NCBI GenBank assembly: GCA_965218715.1
Contig: CBDCLY010000036.1
Coordinates: forward strand, 1 to 31,503
Origin: CBDCLY01 sp965218715
GTDB lineage: Bacteria; Bacteroidota; Bacteroidia; Flavobacteriales_E; Vicingaceae
Direction: 5' to 3'
Length of the DNA: 31,503 nt
Positions 1 to 9,827 of this stretch are shown in pieces. Positions within the stretch are counted from its first letter, which is position 1. Every line of letters begins with the position of its first letter. Made by a program: the position numbers and the translations under genes. The notes beneath the pieces were generated by a model, which saw only the letters and a program-made list of their open reading frames with translations, did not search any database and was not told the origin of the DNA.

Positions 1-2075
1 CAACATTTTCCGACAATTGTGCGCCTCCTGCACTTACTGTTACAGAACCTTGAGGAATGTTAAATGCATTCAATGAAATTTCTGAACCAGAAGATGATTG
101 GTATCTTCCCCTAAAACTATATCGATTGTGATCTACATCTTGCTGCGCTAAGATTCGAGTAGTGGAGTAAAGCGAATCATAGGCGTATTTAACTCCTAAA
201 GCAGGATCATTGAATCGGCGTTTTAGGTAATCTCCAAATGGCTCTAGAACTGGAAAGTAGACCCTGCCATTTTGAGCATTGATGGTTACATTCGGAATAA
301 AATCAAACAATCCGTCTGGTTGAGGGTCATTCACCACAGAGATTCTGTCAAGACCTAAAGTATTTATTAAAGGTTTTCCTTCAGGTTTTCCTTCAGGGAA
401 GTATGGAATTTCCACTCCAGTTTCTTGGTTCAAGTACCAAATCTCAAGATTAAAGTTGTCTGGACTTACATTAAATGCGTCAAGAGAGTAAACGTTTTTC
501 ATCATTAAGTCCCAGCTTGGTAAACTTGGGTTAATGATGGTTCCTTTTAAAAGTTTTAAATACAGAGCTTGTTGTCCGTCTATTCCATCTGTCGATAAAT
601 CTCCAACTTGGTATACTTGTCCATTGTAGGTGTATCGGAAAGAAACGGCCAAAACATCCTGAGGATTTAATGTTCTATTTAAGGAAATATAACCCAGCTC
701 TGGGTTAAGGGTATATTCATTTGGTGAAAGTAATACAGCATTTTCCAAGCGCTCATAATCTGATCCACTTTTTAAACCTTCAGCTTGAAGTACAGCATCC
801 GCACCGTTGAAATTTCTAATTTCTCCGGCATTTGTAAAACCTCCAGTTAGGTTGGCATAGAGGTTATTTGATCCATTGTCTGCATAGGGCTGACCGCCTG
901 TTTTTTGAACAACAGCCGTATTGCTAATTCTTCTATCTGATCCTAAATCTGTAAATCCAAGAATGTTTCTTGTATTGTTAAAAGTTCCTTGAGTATTGGT
1001 AATGTAAACCTCAACAGCAGTAATGTTTATTCTTGAGGTAATTCGTGGAGGACTTGACAAATTGCTTTCGTAGCTCGATCGAAACAGGTGAGATAAAAAG
1101 TAATGTTTGTTTTCTTCGTATTCTGAGGCCGACTTTTCAAACTCTTGTACTTGAGCACCACCTGCAATGTTGATTTCTTTCTTTTCCCCTTTCTCTTGTG
1201 AAAAAATGGATGTTACTCTAAGGCGTCCAAATTGAAGCTCAGTTTTGACCCCGAACAAAGTTTGTGAGCCAGTAATCAATGAACTATTCAGAGGAAGGGC
1301 AACATTTCCAGCTTCAATTTTCTGAATTATTTCATCCTCATAACCAGTGTACTCCAGCTTCATTTGATTCTCAAAGTCGAAGGTTGCCTCGGTATTGTAA
1401 CTGGTTTGAAGTTTTAACTTTTCTCCAATGTTTCCAATTACATTTAATTGAATCTTTTGCTTAAAATCAAAAGTGCTAGTTCTTCTTTGTCGCTCAGGTA
1501 GAATTGGATTGTCTCTTCTAGAAATATTTTATTCCAAAGCTCAACTCTGCTGAACCCTGTGGACGAATGTCTATGGTGTTACCGCCAAAAATTCTGTCAA
1601 ATAATTCTCCTTTTACGTTTAGCTTTGGTCTAAATCCTTGAGACTTGTTTAGGGTTTGGGCATTTGCCTTTTGTCTCCAAAAATCTTTCTGGCTTTTCTC
1701 TAAATCGTATTCCAGGTATTCTTCAATATCCATGTAATTTGGACTCCGATAATTGTCTTCACCCAATCGTTCGAAATAATTATATTGACCTGTTTCAGGA
1801 TCGTATTCGAAACCCTTTTTAATGTTCGAAGGGTCTTCGAAATGCAATGGACTTCCATCATCATCAAACCCTGTAGAACCTTTATCCTCGAAGGGGTATT
1901 TCAATTGAATATCTCCAGTGTCTTTCTCGGTAGAGTCTAAAGTTGAAGAAGTCGTAAAGAATGCACTTGAATAATCAACGTAGGCGGGATTAAAAGCAAG
2001 TAAGGAACCCATAAAGGTTCCTAAAATTGCGGCAGGAAATATAAGCCGGTTGATATGGCGATATTGAAATTTCAA
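1..2075 (-). CDS. sprA: SprA, T9SS outer-membrane translocon protein (5' part, runs off left edge)
   Basis: SprA is the very large outer-membrane barrel that forms the translocation channel of the Bacteroidota type IX secretion system and is needed for gliding where that occurs. The start is the ATG at 2075. An N-terminal hydrophobic segment (about residues 10-28) is followed by the characteristic motif FGGNTIDIRPQGSAELSFGI. Reading then breaks: near 1530 a run of four A should be three, and from there the protein continues with NISRRDNPILPERQRRTSTF, a hallmark of the family. I followed that second frame open to position 1, where it reads IPQGSVTVSAGGAQLSENV. Roughly 690 residues are inside the window; the family is usually over 2000, so most of the gene lies to the left. 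It sits 15 bp behind ruvA, the usual maeB-ruvA-sprA order. The frameshift is probably a sequencing error. Confidence 0.95.
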
Positions 2076-2090
2076 ATCCAGTGTTTTCTA

Positions 2091-2669
2091 CTATCCCTTT
2101 AAGGCTTTCTTAATAATATCTTCCACCTCTGCATTGGGATGGTCTTGAAGGATTTTATTTATTGTTTTGTCGGCTAAGTTTCTGTTAAATCCAAGCATGA
2201 CCAATGCAGATAACGCTTCTTCTTTTGTGGTATTGCCCACAGAAGTAGAATTACCTGACTCGAGATTTTCTTTACTCACCTTGTCTTTGAGATCTATGAT
2301 TATTCTCTGCGCAGATTTAGGTCCAATTCCTTTCACACTTTTAAACCAAGCAACATTGCCTTCCAAAATTGCAGATTGTATTTCGTTGGGCTCTCCGGCA
2401 GACAACACCATCAGTGCTGTGGCAGCGCCAACGCCTGAAACACTTAGTAGCAATTGAAATAATCTCTTTTCTCCAGAAGTGGAAAAGCCATATAGCAATT
2501 GGGCATCTTCTCTGACAACAAATTGAGTCAACAATTTGCAGTTTTCATCATCGGAAAGTTGGGCAAAAGTGGTTAGCGAAATGTTCAATTCATAGCCAAC
2601 TCCGCCACATTCTATGATTACATGTGTTGGGTTCTTTTCAACTAATTTACCGTTTATGTGTGCAATCAT
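2091..2669 (-). CDS. ruvA: Holliday junction branch migration protein RuvA
   Basis: RuvA binds Holliday junctions as a tetramer and loads the RuvB motor for branch migration in recombination and repair. The 192-residue length is typical. The N-terminal OB-fold begins MIAHINGKLVEKNPTHVIIE; central helix-hairpin-helix signatures are visible as LLSVSGVGAATALMVLS and FKSVKGIGPKSAQRIIIDLK (about residues 72-127). The C-terminal UBA-like RuvB-contact domain has EEALSALVMLGF. The start ATG overlaps the stop of maeB (ATGA), so the two are translationally coupled. The ruvB partner is in this window but about 10 kb away and in another transcript. The gene has no frame errors. Confidence 0.97.
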   Translation of the reverse strand: MIAHINGKLVEKNPTHVIIECGGVGYELNISLTTFAQLSDDENCKLLTQFVVREDAQLLYGFSTSGEKRLFQLLLSVSGVGAATALMVLSAGEPNEIQSAILEGNVAWFKSVKGIGPKSAQRIIIDLKDKVSKENLESGNSTSVGNTTKEEALSALVMLGFNRNLADKTINKILQDHPNAEVEDIIKKALKG

Positions 2670-4955
2670 TTGCTTTTCTTTCTGGTTAAGGCATCCACTG
2701 CAGCAATGGTTACCATGTTCACTATTTCTCGAACACTGCTGCCCAATTGTAAAATATGGACTGGTTTTTTCAAGCCCAAAAGTATTGGTCCGATCGCCCT
2801 CTTGGTCTCCCTAATTCTTGAACCAGTTTGTATGCAATGTTCCCGGCAGATAGGTTGGGAAATATCAATACGTTCACTTTTTTATCTACCAATTTAGAAA
2901 AAGGAAATTTTTCCTTCCTCAATTCTTTACTTAATGCAAAATTAGCTTGAAGTTCTCCATCTACAACCAATTCAGGATGTTCTTTGTGTAAAATTTTTAC
3001 AGCTTCCGCCACCTTTTTTGATTCTTCAAATTCTGAAGACCCAAAATTTGCAAAGGATAACATGGCTACTCTAGGTTTTACTTTTAATCGCTCCACGGAC
3101 TTCGCTGTGAGATAGGTAATGTCGGCCAAGTCCCTTGCTGTTGGATTTACATTAATTGTAGTATCTGCAAAAAACATTGGTCCATTTTTAGTCATTAGAA
3201 TATACATTCCTGCAATTTTATTGACCCCTTCTTCTGTTCCAATCACTTGCAAAGCAGGTCGAATGGTTTCCGGATAATTCCTAGTAATACCACTAATGAA
3301 GGCGTCGGCATCGCCTTGCTCTACCATCATTGCACCGTAATGATTTCGATCTCGCATCTTATGCTTTGCCTCGTACAATGTCACTCCCCTTCTCTGGCGT
3401 TTGGCAAACATATTTTCACCATATTCTATTCTCTTTTGTCGGCATGCATCACTTTTTGGGTCTATAATTTCTACCCCTTCTATTTCAAGATATATCTCTC
3501 TTCAATCAAGGCATTAATGCGATCTACATTGCCTAATAGAATAGGCTGTGCTATGCCTTCTTCTTTTGCTATTTGAGCAGCTTTTAACACACGGTAATTA
3601 TCTGCTTCGGCAAAAACAACTCTTTGTGGTTTCCGCTGAGCAATCTCAGTCATGTTTTTTATTAACTTGTTATCCAAGCCTAAACGCCTACTCAGTTCTA
3701 TTTTATATTCATTCCAATCCTTAATTGGTTTTAGTGCAACTCCTGAGTCCATTGCTGCTTTTTGCAACTGCAGGAGCAATTGCTATGAGTAGTCTAGGAT
3801 CCATGGGCTTAGGAATAATGAAATCTTTGCCAAATCCCAGGTTTCTAGACCCATATGCAACATTTACTTCTTCAGGAACTGGCTCTTTTGCAATTTCAGC
3901 AAGTGCAAGAAACAGCAGCTAATTTCATTTCTTCGTTGATGCAAGTTGCCCTAACATCTAAAGCGCCTCGGAATATGAAGGGAAAACCAAGAACATTGTT
4001 TACCTGGTTGGGGTGATCTGATCTACCAGTTGCGACAATAATATCTTCTCTTGCATTTATTGCTTCTTTGTAGGGAATTTCAGGATTGGGATTTGCCAAT
4101 GCAAAAAACGATTGGGTTTTCTGCCATTTTTAAAAGCATGGCCTTTTTCAAAACATTTCCCTTTGACAGGCCCAAAAACATGTCGGCTCCCTCCTATGGC
4201 ATCTTTAAGCTCATGTAAGTCTCTATTTGTGGCAAACTCCTTTTTTTATTTATTCAATTCTTTCCTATCGCTTTTGATTACCCCTTTGCTATCACACATC
4301 ACAATGTTCTTCTTCTTAGCACCTAAGGCTTGATACAGTCGAATGCAAGCCATCGCAGATGCCCCAGCTCCATTTACAACAATTTTAATGTCTTGTATTT
4401 TTTTTCCAGCTATTTCAAGCGCATTTAATAATGCGGCAGAAGAAATAATGGCCGTTCCGTGCTGATCATCGTGCATGATTGGAATGTTTAATTCCTCTTT
4501 CAACCTTTTCTCTATTTCAAAACACTCTGGCGCTTTGATATCTTCAAGATTTATTCCTCCAAAAGTTGGTGAGATCGCTTTTACAGTTTCAACAAAATGA
4601 TCTACTTCTTTACAATCCAATTCGATGTCGAATACATCAATATCTGCGAAAATCTTAAACAATAATGCCTTCCCTTCCATAACGGGTTTAGAAGGCATCA
4701 GGCCCAATATCACCAAGACCAAGGACAGCAAGTTCCATTTGAAATTACAGCAACAAGATTTCCTTTTGCGGTGTATTTGTAGGTATCTTCTAAATTAGAT
4801 GCTATTTTTAAACACGGCTCGGCAACACCAGGAGAATAAGCCAAGGCAAGATCTCTTTGAGAACTATAAGGTTTTGTAGGCTTTATTTCAATTTTTCCAG
4901 GTTTGCCATCGGAATGGTAATCCAAGGCTTCTTTTTGCTTTCTGGAATCGGCCAT
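2666..4955 (-). CDS. maeB: NADP-dependent malic enzyme with C-terminal phosphotransacetylase-like domain (multiply interrupted)
   Basis: MaeB decarboxylates malate to pyruvate with reduction of NADP; the C-terminal phosphate acetyltransferase-like domain is thought to regulate or oligomerise the enzyme. About 760 residues, normal for the fused family. Malic-enzyme features include YSPGVAEPCL, VISNGTAVLGLGDIGP (after correction), IPIMHDDQHGTAI and the nucleotide fold IVVNGAGASAMACIRLY. The PTA-like half runs from about residue 430 and includes RNHYGAMMVEQGDADAFISG and the tail LGSSVREIVNMVTIAAVDAL. The reading is broken at least eight times: extra bases near 4725, 4195, 4110, 3913, 3762, two bases near 3500, two G near 2805-2815, and an in-frame TAA near 4250 where Tyr is expected. 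Conserved sequence resumes each time, so I regard the gene as intact and the read as poor. Stop overlaps the ruvA start. Confidence 0.93.
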
Positions 4956-5031
4956 ATGCTTAATTTAGGGTCGTTAAAAATAAGCAATATACCGCGTAAA
5001 CCTCACTATTTATAAGGAATTTTAGTTCAAA

Positions 5032-5717
5032 ATGAGAAAAAAAAGATTGGTCATATTTAGTGGTGCTGGAATGAGCGCTGAAAGTGGAATTCAAACCTTC
5101 AGAGACAACAATGGGCTATGGGAAAATCACAGAGTTGAGGATGTTGCCACTCCCTTTGCCTGGAAGAAACAGCCACAATTGGTTCTAGACTTTTACAATC
5201 AACGAAGAAAACAATTGGAAAATGGAAGACCAAATGAGGCCCATCGACTAATTGCCCAATTAGAAAAAGATCTCGAAATCATTGTCATCACACAAAACAT
5301 TGACAACCTGCATGAACTCGCTGGAAGCAAAAATGTCTTTGCACCTCCATGGAGAACTCACTAAAGTTAGGTGTGAAAAAAATCCAAACGAACTGTATGA
5401 TTGGGGACATAAGGATTTACACCTTGGTGATTTGGGAATAAATGGCCACCCAACTGAGACCACATGTTGTTTGGTTTGGTGAGGAAGTTCCAATGATGGG
5501 AGAGGCCATTGAGGTTTGCAAAACTGCAAGTCATTTTTTGGTAATCGGCACCTCACTAAGTGTTTACCCTGCGGCCAATTTGGTTCACTACCTTGAACCA
5601 GAAACCAAGGCTTACATTATTGACCCAAAACCACATCCACAGCTGGGAGATCAATGGCAACAAATCCAATCAAAAGCAATAGAAGGAATGAAACAATTTC
5701 TTGAAATAATCGCATAA
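5032..5717 (+). CDS. cobB: NAD-dependent protein deacylase of the sirtuin family (two frame errors)
   Basis: Sirtuins remove acyl groups from lysine using NAD and release O-acyl-ADP-ribose. Visible motifs are GAGMSAESGIQTFR (about residues 11-24), TQNIDNLH (87-94), LHLHGELTKVRCEKNP and VVWFGEEVP, followed by VIGTSLSVYPAANL. Residues Y55 and R58 form the YxxR pair of class III sirtuins, which favour succinyl or malonyl lysine (family knowledge). The tetracysteine zinc site is not evident, with one Cys where two pairs are usual. The HERAG motif reads HELAG. The corrected length is about 228 residues. Single extra bases at about 5337 (TTT for TT) and 5450 (CCC for CC) split the frame; sequence on both sides is conserved. 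The gene is divergent from maeB with a gap of 76 bp and is followed by a terminator. Confidence 0.9.
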
Positions 5718-5719
5718 AA

Positions 5720-5748
5720 AAAGCCCGCAAATGATGCGAGCTTTCTTT
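5720..5748. terminator. Intrinsic terminator between convergent genes
   Basis: An inverted repeat has arms AAAGC-C-CGCA and TGCG-a-GCTTT (5720-5729 and 5735-5744) with one internal mismatch and a five-base loop. It is followed by CTTT and preceded by a run of A, so it could act in both directions. It lies just after the sirtuin stop and before the end of the convergent T9SS-secreted protein gene. Confidence 0.75.
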
Positions 5749-5766
5749 AGTTAAGGTATTAATAGC

Positions 5767-6546
5767 TTATTGCACAATCAATTTCTTACTTACAATGACT
5801 TTGTCATTTTGCAAAACATTCACAAAAATAAATTCCTGCTTTGAATTCACTAGTATTTATGGTCATTTTCTCTGAACCACTTGTTATGGTTTGAAGATTC
5901 ACTCTTTTTGCCTAATAAATCATAAACCGCTATTTCTTGATTCTCAAAACTCATTGATTTATTGAATTCAATTTGAGTTGAGTTTTCAGCCGGATTTGGA
6001 AAAATCCCAAAATCTACCGTTTTCAATTCTTCGCTCAATCCTGTTAGGTAACTAACATCGTATTTTACAAAGAACTTCACCTTTCTAGTAGGATCAGATT
6101 GATTGTCTAAATCGTAAAATTCATATTCAAAAATCGCTTGACCAACTTTTTTTATTGTGTCCTAAGTAAACTGCAAAACCAATTCCTCCTGCATAATCCC
6201 CTGGGCCAGTTTTAGCTGGATCATTTGCGAACCAAACTGGTCTAGTGCCGGCAGCAATTAAACCAAAACACTGAGAACCCCAACAAAAATAATCTCCTGT
6301 TCCAGTAATAGTATCTATTTCGGTTCTAGCCAAATCGACTCTAATGGTATCTATGTGATTGTTCTTAATAGAAACAATGTCTTTGTGCTCAAAATCCAAT
6401 TGGAAAATGGTGGTATCTACAGCATGCCAAAAAACAAGTGTATCTCCTTGAATATCATTTCCTGATTTATCCTCACCGCTAAGCAATTGTGCTTGACTTG
6501 CTCCAGCAAGTGCTAAAGCCATTAAAACAAGTACTATTTTCTTCAT
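5767..6546 (-). CDS. Small secreted protein with type IX sorting domain (three frame errors)
   Basis: The function of the mature part is unknown. The start ATG at 6546 opens a clear signal peptide (MKKIVLVLMALALAGASQAQ). The middle (about residues 25-185) is Asp- and Thr-rich with no motif I recognise; it contains two Cys in FCWGSQCFG. The last 80 residues form a Por-secretion-system C-terminal domain: FGIFPNPAENSTQIEFNKS, IAVYDLLGK, then after correction INTSEFKAGIYFVNV and the terminal KVIVSKKLIVQ. This tail is recognised by the T9SS and may lead to surface attachment. Single extra bases near 6145, 5910 and 5830 break the frame; the corrected protein is about 258 residues. It probably uses the translocon encoded by sprA at the left end of the window. 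The assignment to T9SS export is firm; the role is not known. Confidence 0.85.
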
Positions 6547-6567
6547 AATTTAAGTGTATTTAGCCTA

Positions 6568-6575
6568 CAAATATA
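6568..6575 (-). promoter_or_regulatory. Candidate -7 promoter element for the T9SS-secreted protein gene
   Basis: Reading the minus strand, TATATTTG matches the Bacteroidota -7 consensus TAnnTTTG exactly and lies 22 bp upstream of the ATG at 6546. No good -33 TTTG is seen at the usual spacing, so support is moderate. Confidence 0.45.
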
Positions 6576-6588
6576 AGAAAAGCATTAA

Positions 6589-6603
6589 AGTCTTTTAAAG
6601 ACT
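6589..6603. promoter_or_regulatory. 15-bp palindrome in a divergent intergenic region
   Basis: AGTCTTT-T-AAAGACT is a perfect inverted repeat around one base. It lies between the divergent T9SS-secreted protein gene and the tlpA-like gene, just upstream of the minus-strand -7 element. It could be an operator for a dimeric regulator. That is inference from symmetry and position only. Confidence 0.35.
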
Positions 6604-6661
6604 CAAACAGTCTGGTATTGAATTTGTAATTTAGCTTTCCTCAATATTTAAAACCTTCAAC

Positions 6662-7181
6662 ATGAAAAAGATACTATCTGCAGCAATTATTCTCCTTCTT
6701 ATGGGAGCAAGCATTACTACTTCAGCTCAGGATAAAAGTAAAATACCAGCAATTGACGTTCAGAACCTTGATGGCAGTAAATTCAATACAGGCAACTTAA
6801 CCAATGGCGGAAAACCAATGATCATTAACTTTTGGGCAACATGGTGCAGCCCCTGCAAAAGAGAACTAAATAACATTGCAGACATGTATGAGGATTGGGT
6901 GGAAGAAACTGGTGTAAAACTAGTTGCCATCTCTATTGACGACACAAGAAAAATGGCAAAAGTAGCCCCTTATGTTAATGGCAAAGGTTGGGAATATGAT
7001 ATTTACATTGACCCAAATGGAGATTTTAAAAAGAGCACTTGGAGTAAACAATGTTCCTCATACTTTTTTAGTAGATGGAGAAGGAAAAATTGTTTGGCAA
7101 CACAATTCTTATAACGAAGGCGATGAATACGAACTTTATGAGTTGGTTCAAAAGCTTGCTGAAGGCAAATCGATTAAATAA
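6662..7181 (+). CDS. TlpA-family periplasmic thioredoxin (one frame error)
   Basis: This is a periplasmic thiol-disulfide oxidoreductase of the TlpA/ResA type, expected to reduce or exchange disulfides in envelope proteins. An N-terminal signal peptide (about residues 1-22, ending TTSAQ) precedes a thioredoxin fold with the active site FWATWCSPCKRE (C62 and C65). It contains VKLVAISIDD and the cis-Pro motif VPHTF followed by LVDGEGKIVWQHNSY. An extra A near 7030 (AAAAA for AAAA) splits the frame; the corrected protein is about 172 residues. It begins a co-directional series with a DUF6029 protein 20 bp downstream and an Omp28-like lipoprotein, and likely serves Cys-containing products of those genes. 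The partner assignment is inference. Confidence 0.9.
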
Positions 7182-7201
7182 AAGTACAGGAATTTACTAC
7201 C

Positions 7202-8852
7202 ATGAATAAACTACTACGCTGCCTTTGCATCTCTTTGCTTGGCATCCCTTTTTTAAGTATTGGTCAAAGTTTTGAAGAACAAATGAGCAAAGGCCAGATA
7301 AGGGGAAATTTTCCAATTTGACGGCCAGTATTACCAAGAAGACACTGTAATTGGGGCTCAACAACCAAGTGAGCAAATGTTATCAAATGGCTTCATGAAT
7401 TTAATTTATACCAATGGTAATTTTTCTACTGGATTTAGATATGAAAGTTATCAGAATGCCCTTTTAGGGTTTCCGGTTGGCTACCTAGGGAATGGTCTTA
7501 CCTACCGTTTTGCAAGTTTCACAAAAGATCAGCTGAGCGTTACTGTTGGAAATTTCTACGAACAGTTTGGCAATGGAATTTCTTTCAGAAGTTATGAAGA
7601 ACGAGGACTAGGTTATGAAAACGTAATGGATGGTATTCGGATAAAGTACGAACCTCTAGAAGGAATTACATTAACTGGAATTACTGGAAAGCAAAGGCTA
7701 TTTTTTGATTATGGAGAGGGAATAGTTAGAGGATTTGATGGAAATATCGACCTTAATTCTGTGCTTCCTAAAATGAAAGAAAGTAAAACTAGGATTAGTG
7801 TAGGTGGAAGTGTTGTGAGTAAATATCAATCCGATCAAGACTCTAGGTTTGTCCTTCCTGAAAATGTCTCTACTGTTGCCGGAAGGTTAAACGTTAACAG
7901 AGGAAAAGTTAATGTAAATGCCGAATATGCCTACAAATCAAACGATCCTTCAGCAGACAATGGATTCATCTACAAGTCTGGTGAAACTATCTTTCTTCAG
8001 ACCTCCTACTCTCAGAAAGGCTTTGGTTTAGTGCTTGCCGCTAAAAGAAACGACAACATGAGCTTTAGATCAGATCGAAATGAATCTCAGCAAAATTTAC
8101 TCGTCAATTACTTACCTGCCCTTACTAAACAACATACTTACAATTTATTAGCAACACTTTATCCTTATGCTACGCAGTTGAATGGAGAGATGGCATTTCA
8201 AGCCGATTTAATTTATAAGTTTAAAAAAGGAACTAGGATTGGAGGGAAAAAGGGCATGGACATCCAAGTAAATTACTCTACTGCCAATAACTTAGATACT
8301 ACTTTATTGAATGATGAACAAACCTTGAGGCAAGGTTATAAAACCAACTTTTTTAATGTTGGTGAAGTCTATTTTAAAGATTTCAATGTTCAAGTGGATA
8401 AAAAGTTTTCTAAGAAAGTGAAAGGCCGCTTTACCTATGCCAACCTTGTTTACAATCAAGAAATTATTGAGGGGAAACCCGGCAAACCAAAAGTTTATGC
8501 GAATATCGGTATTGCAGATGTTACCTATAAATTTACCATGAGGAAGTCTTTGAGAACCGAGGCTCAGGTATTATTGACTGAACAAGACCAGGGAGAATGG
8601 GCCACTCTATTGCTAGAGTATTCCTACTCGCCACACTGGTTTATTGCTGTGCTTGATCAATACAATTATGGCAATAAGGTATCTGACAAGCAAGTTCATT
8701 ATTACAATGTTTCTGGTGGATACATCAATAAAGGAAATAGAATCTCGGTTAGTTATGGTAGGCAAAGAGCAGGTATCTTTTGTGTAGGAGGTGTTTGCCG
8801 TGTTGTTCCAGCCTCTAATGGTATTTATTTATCAGTAACAAGTAGTTTTTAA
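7202..8852 (+). CDS. DUF6029-type outer-membrane protein (one frame error near the start)
   Basis: The function is not established. The true start is ATG at 7202, giving a signal peptide (MNKLLRCLCISLLGIPFLSI, then GQ). Near 7314 an extra C (CC for C) interrupts it; the corrected join reads QIRGNFQFDGQYYQEDTV. The rest is one open frame of about 510 residues with alternating hydrophobic and polar strands, many aromatic residues and a C-terminal Phe (VTSSF), as expected of an outer-membrane beta-barrel. It matches my memory of the Bacteroidota DUF6029 family. It lies between the TlpA-like thioredoxin and the Omp28-like lipoprotein, spaced 20 and 11 bp, so the three are probably one transcript. 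Without the upstream correction the gene would lose its export signal. Confidence 0.8.
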
Positions 8853-8863
8853 TCCCATACATT

Positions 8864-9793
8864 ATGAAATCACTTAGAACACTTTTATTTTTAGGGACCA
8901 TTCTCGTTTTCGCTTCTTGTGATAAAATCGATGACCCATTTCCAAGTAATGTAGGCCAATCGATCGATTACCAAGGAACGGAATACATTATTGATCAAAC
9001 TTTTGGTGTAGGAAATCCGAATGAGTTATTGAGTTTTTTAAATAATCATCAATGGATTAGCAAAACGGCTCCAGACAATTCTGCACAGCGATTCGTTCTT
9101 TTGGAAGAGTTTACTGGTCATCGATGCACTTTTTGCCCGAATGGGACCAAAGAAATTTTACGGCTCGACAATAAATTTGGAGACACATTAGTTCCTGTAG
9201 GAATTCATGCAGGCAATTTTGCAATTCCTGATCCAGCAGGGTCTAAATTTTTCACTGATTTTCGTGTTCCAAACGAAGATGGCGAAGAATACTTGAAGGT
9301 ATTTAATGTAAGTGGTTATCCAAGTGGCTTGGTTTCTCGGGCAAAAGCAAACGCTAGCGGACCTACAACATGGGAAAACGACATCAAAACCAATAAAAAC
9401 AAAGCAGCCATTGCCACATTGGCAATGACAAATTACTCCTCTCCTACCAGCAATGCCATCCGTTCTAACCTAAGCATTACTTGGAATAGGAACTTATCCT
9501 CAGAGTTCAATTTGCAAGTCTTTTTAGTTGAAGACAACATAGTAGATTGGCAATTGGATAATGGATCAGAAGAGGAATTTTACAACCATCGCCATGTGCT
9601 TAGAAAAGTAGTAAATAGTCGGTTTGGCAAAGAGTTAGAAGCTGTTGTTAAAGATGAAACTATCGATTTCGAATACATCTTTAGTTATGAAGCAGATTGG
9701 AATGTAAACAATTTAGATGTAGTTGCTTTTCTTTTCAATCGTGATGCTAGTTCTTATGAAGTTATTCAGGTTAATGCCGCTCACGTAAAGTAA
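8864..9793 (+). CDS. Omp28-related outer-membrane lipoprotein
   Basis: The protein has 309 residues. A lipoprotein signal ends in the lipobox LVFASC with C19 as the lipidated residue. A thioredoxin-like segment follows, with EEFTGHRCTFCPNGTKEI (C88 and C91, a CxxC pair at the redox-site position), and DTLVPVGIHAGNFAIP. The Omp28 family is named for a Porphyromonas outer-membrane protein; its biochemical role is unclear. A CxxC beside a TlpA-like thioredoxin gene suggests it is a disulfide-exchange substrate or partner (inference). The C-terminal half is beta-rich with no recognised motif. The start ATG is 11 bp after the DUF6029 stop. Confidence 0.85.
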   Translation: MKSLRTLLFLGTILVFASCDKIDDPFPSNVGQSIDYQGTEYIIDQTFGVGNPNELLSFLNNHQWISKTAPDNSAQRFVLLEEFTGHRCTFCPNGTKEILRLDNKFGDTLVPVGIHAGNFAIPDPAGSKFFTDFRVPNEDGEEYLKVFNVSGYPSGLVSRAKANASGPTTWENDIKTNKNKAAIATLAMTNYSSPTSNAIRSNLSITWNRNLSSEFNLQVFLVEDNIVDWQLDNGSEEEFYNHRHVLRKVVNSRFGKELEAVVKDETIDFEYIFSYEADWNVNNLDVVAFLFNRDASSYEVIQVNAAHVK

Positions 9794-9827
9794 TTGAACT
9801 ATTTTTACTTCAAACTGTTTCTTTGAA

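Noticed and set aside
5767..6126. Separate short gene with only a sorting domain
   Set aside because: Correcting extra bases near 6145, 5910 and 5830 joins it to the signal-peptide gene starting at 6546, in one normal T9SS cargo layout.
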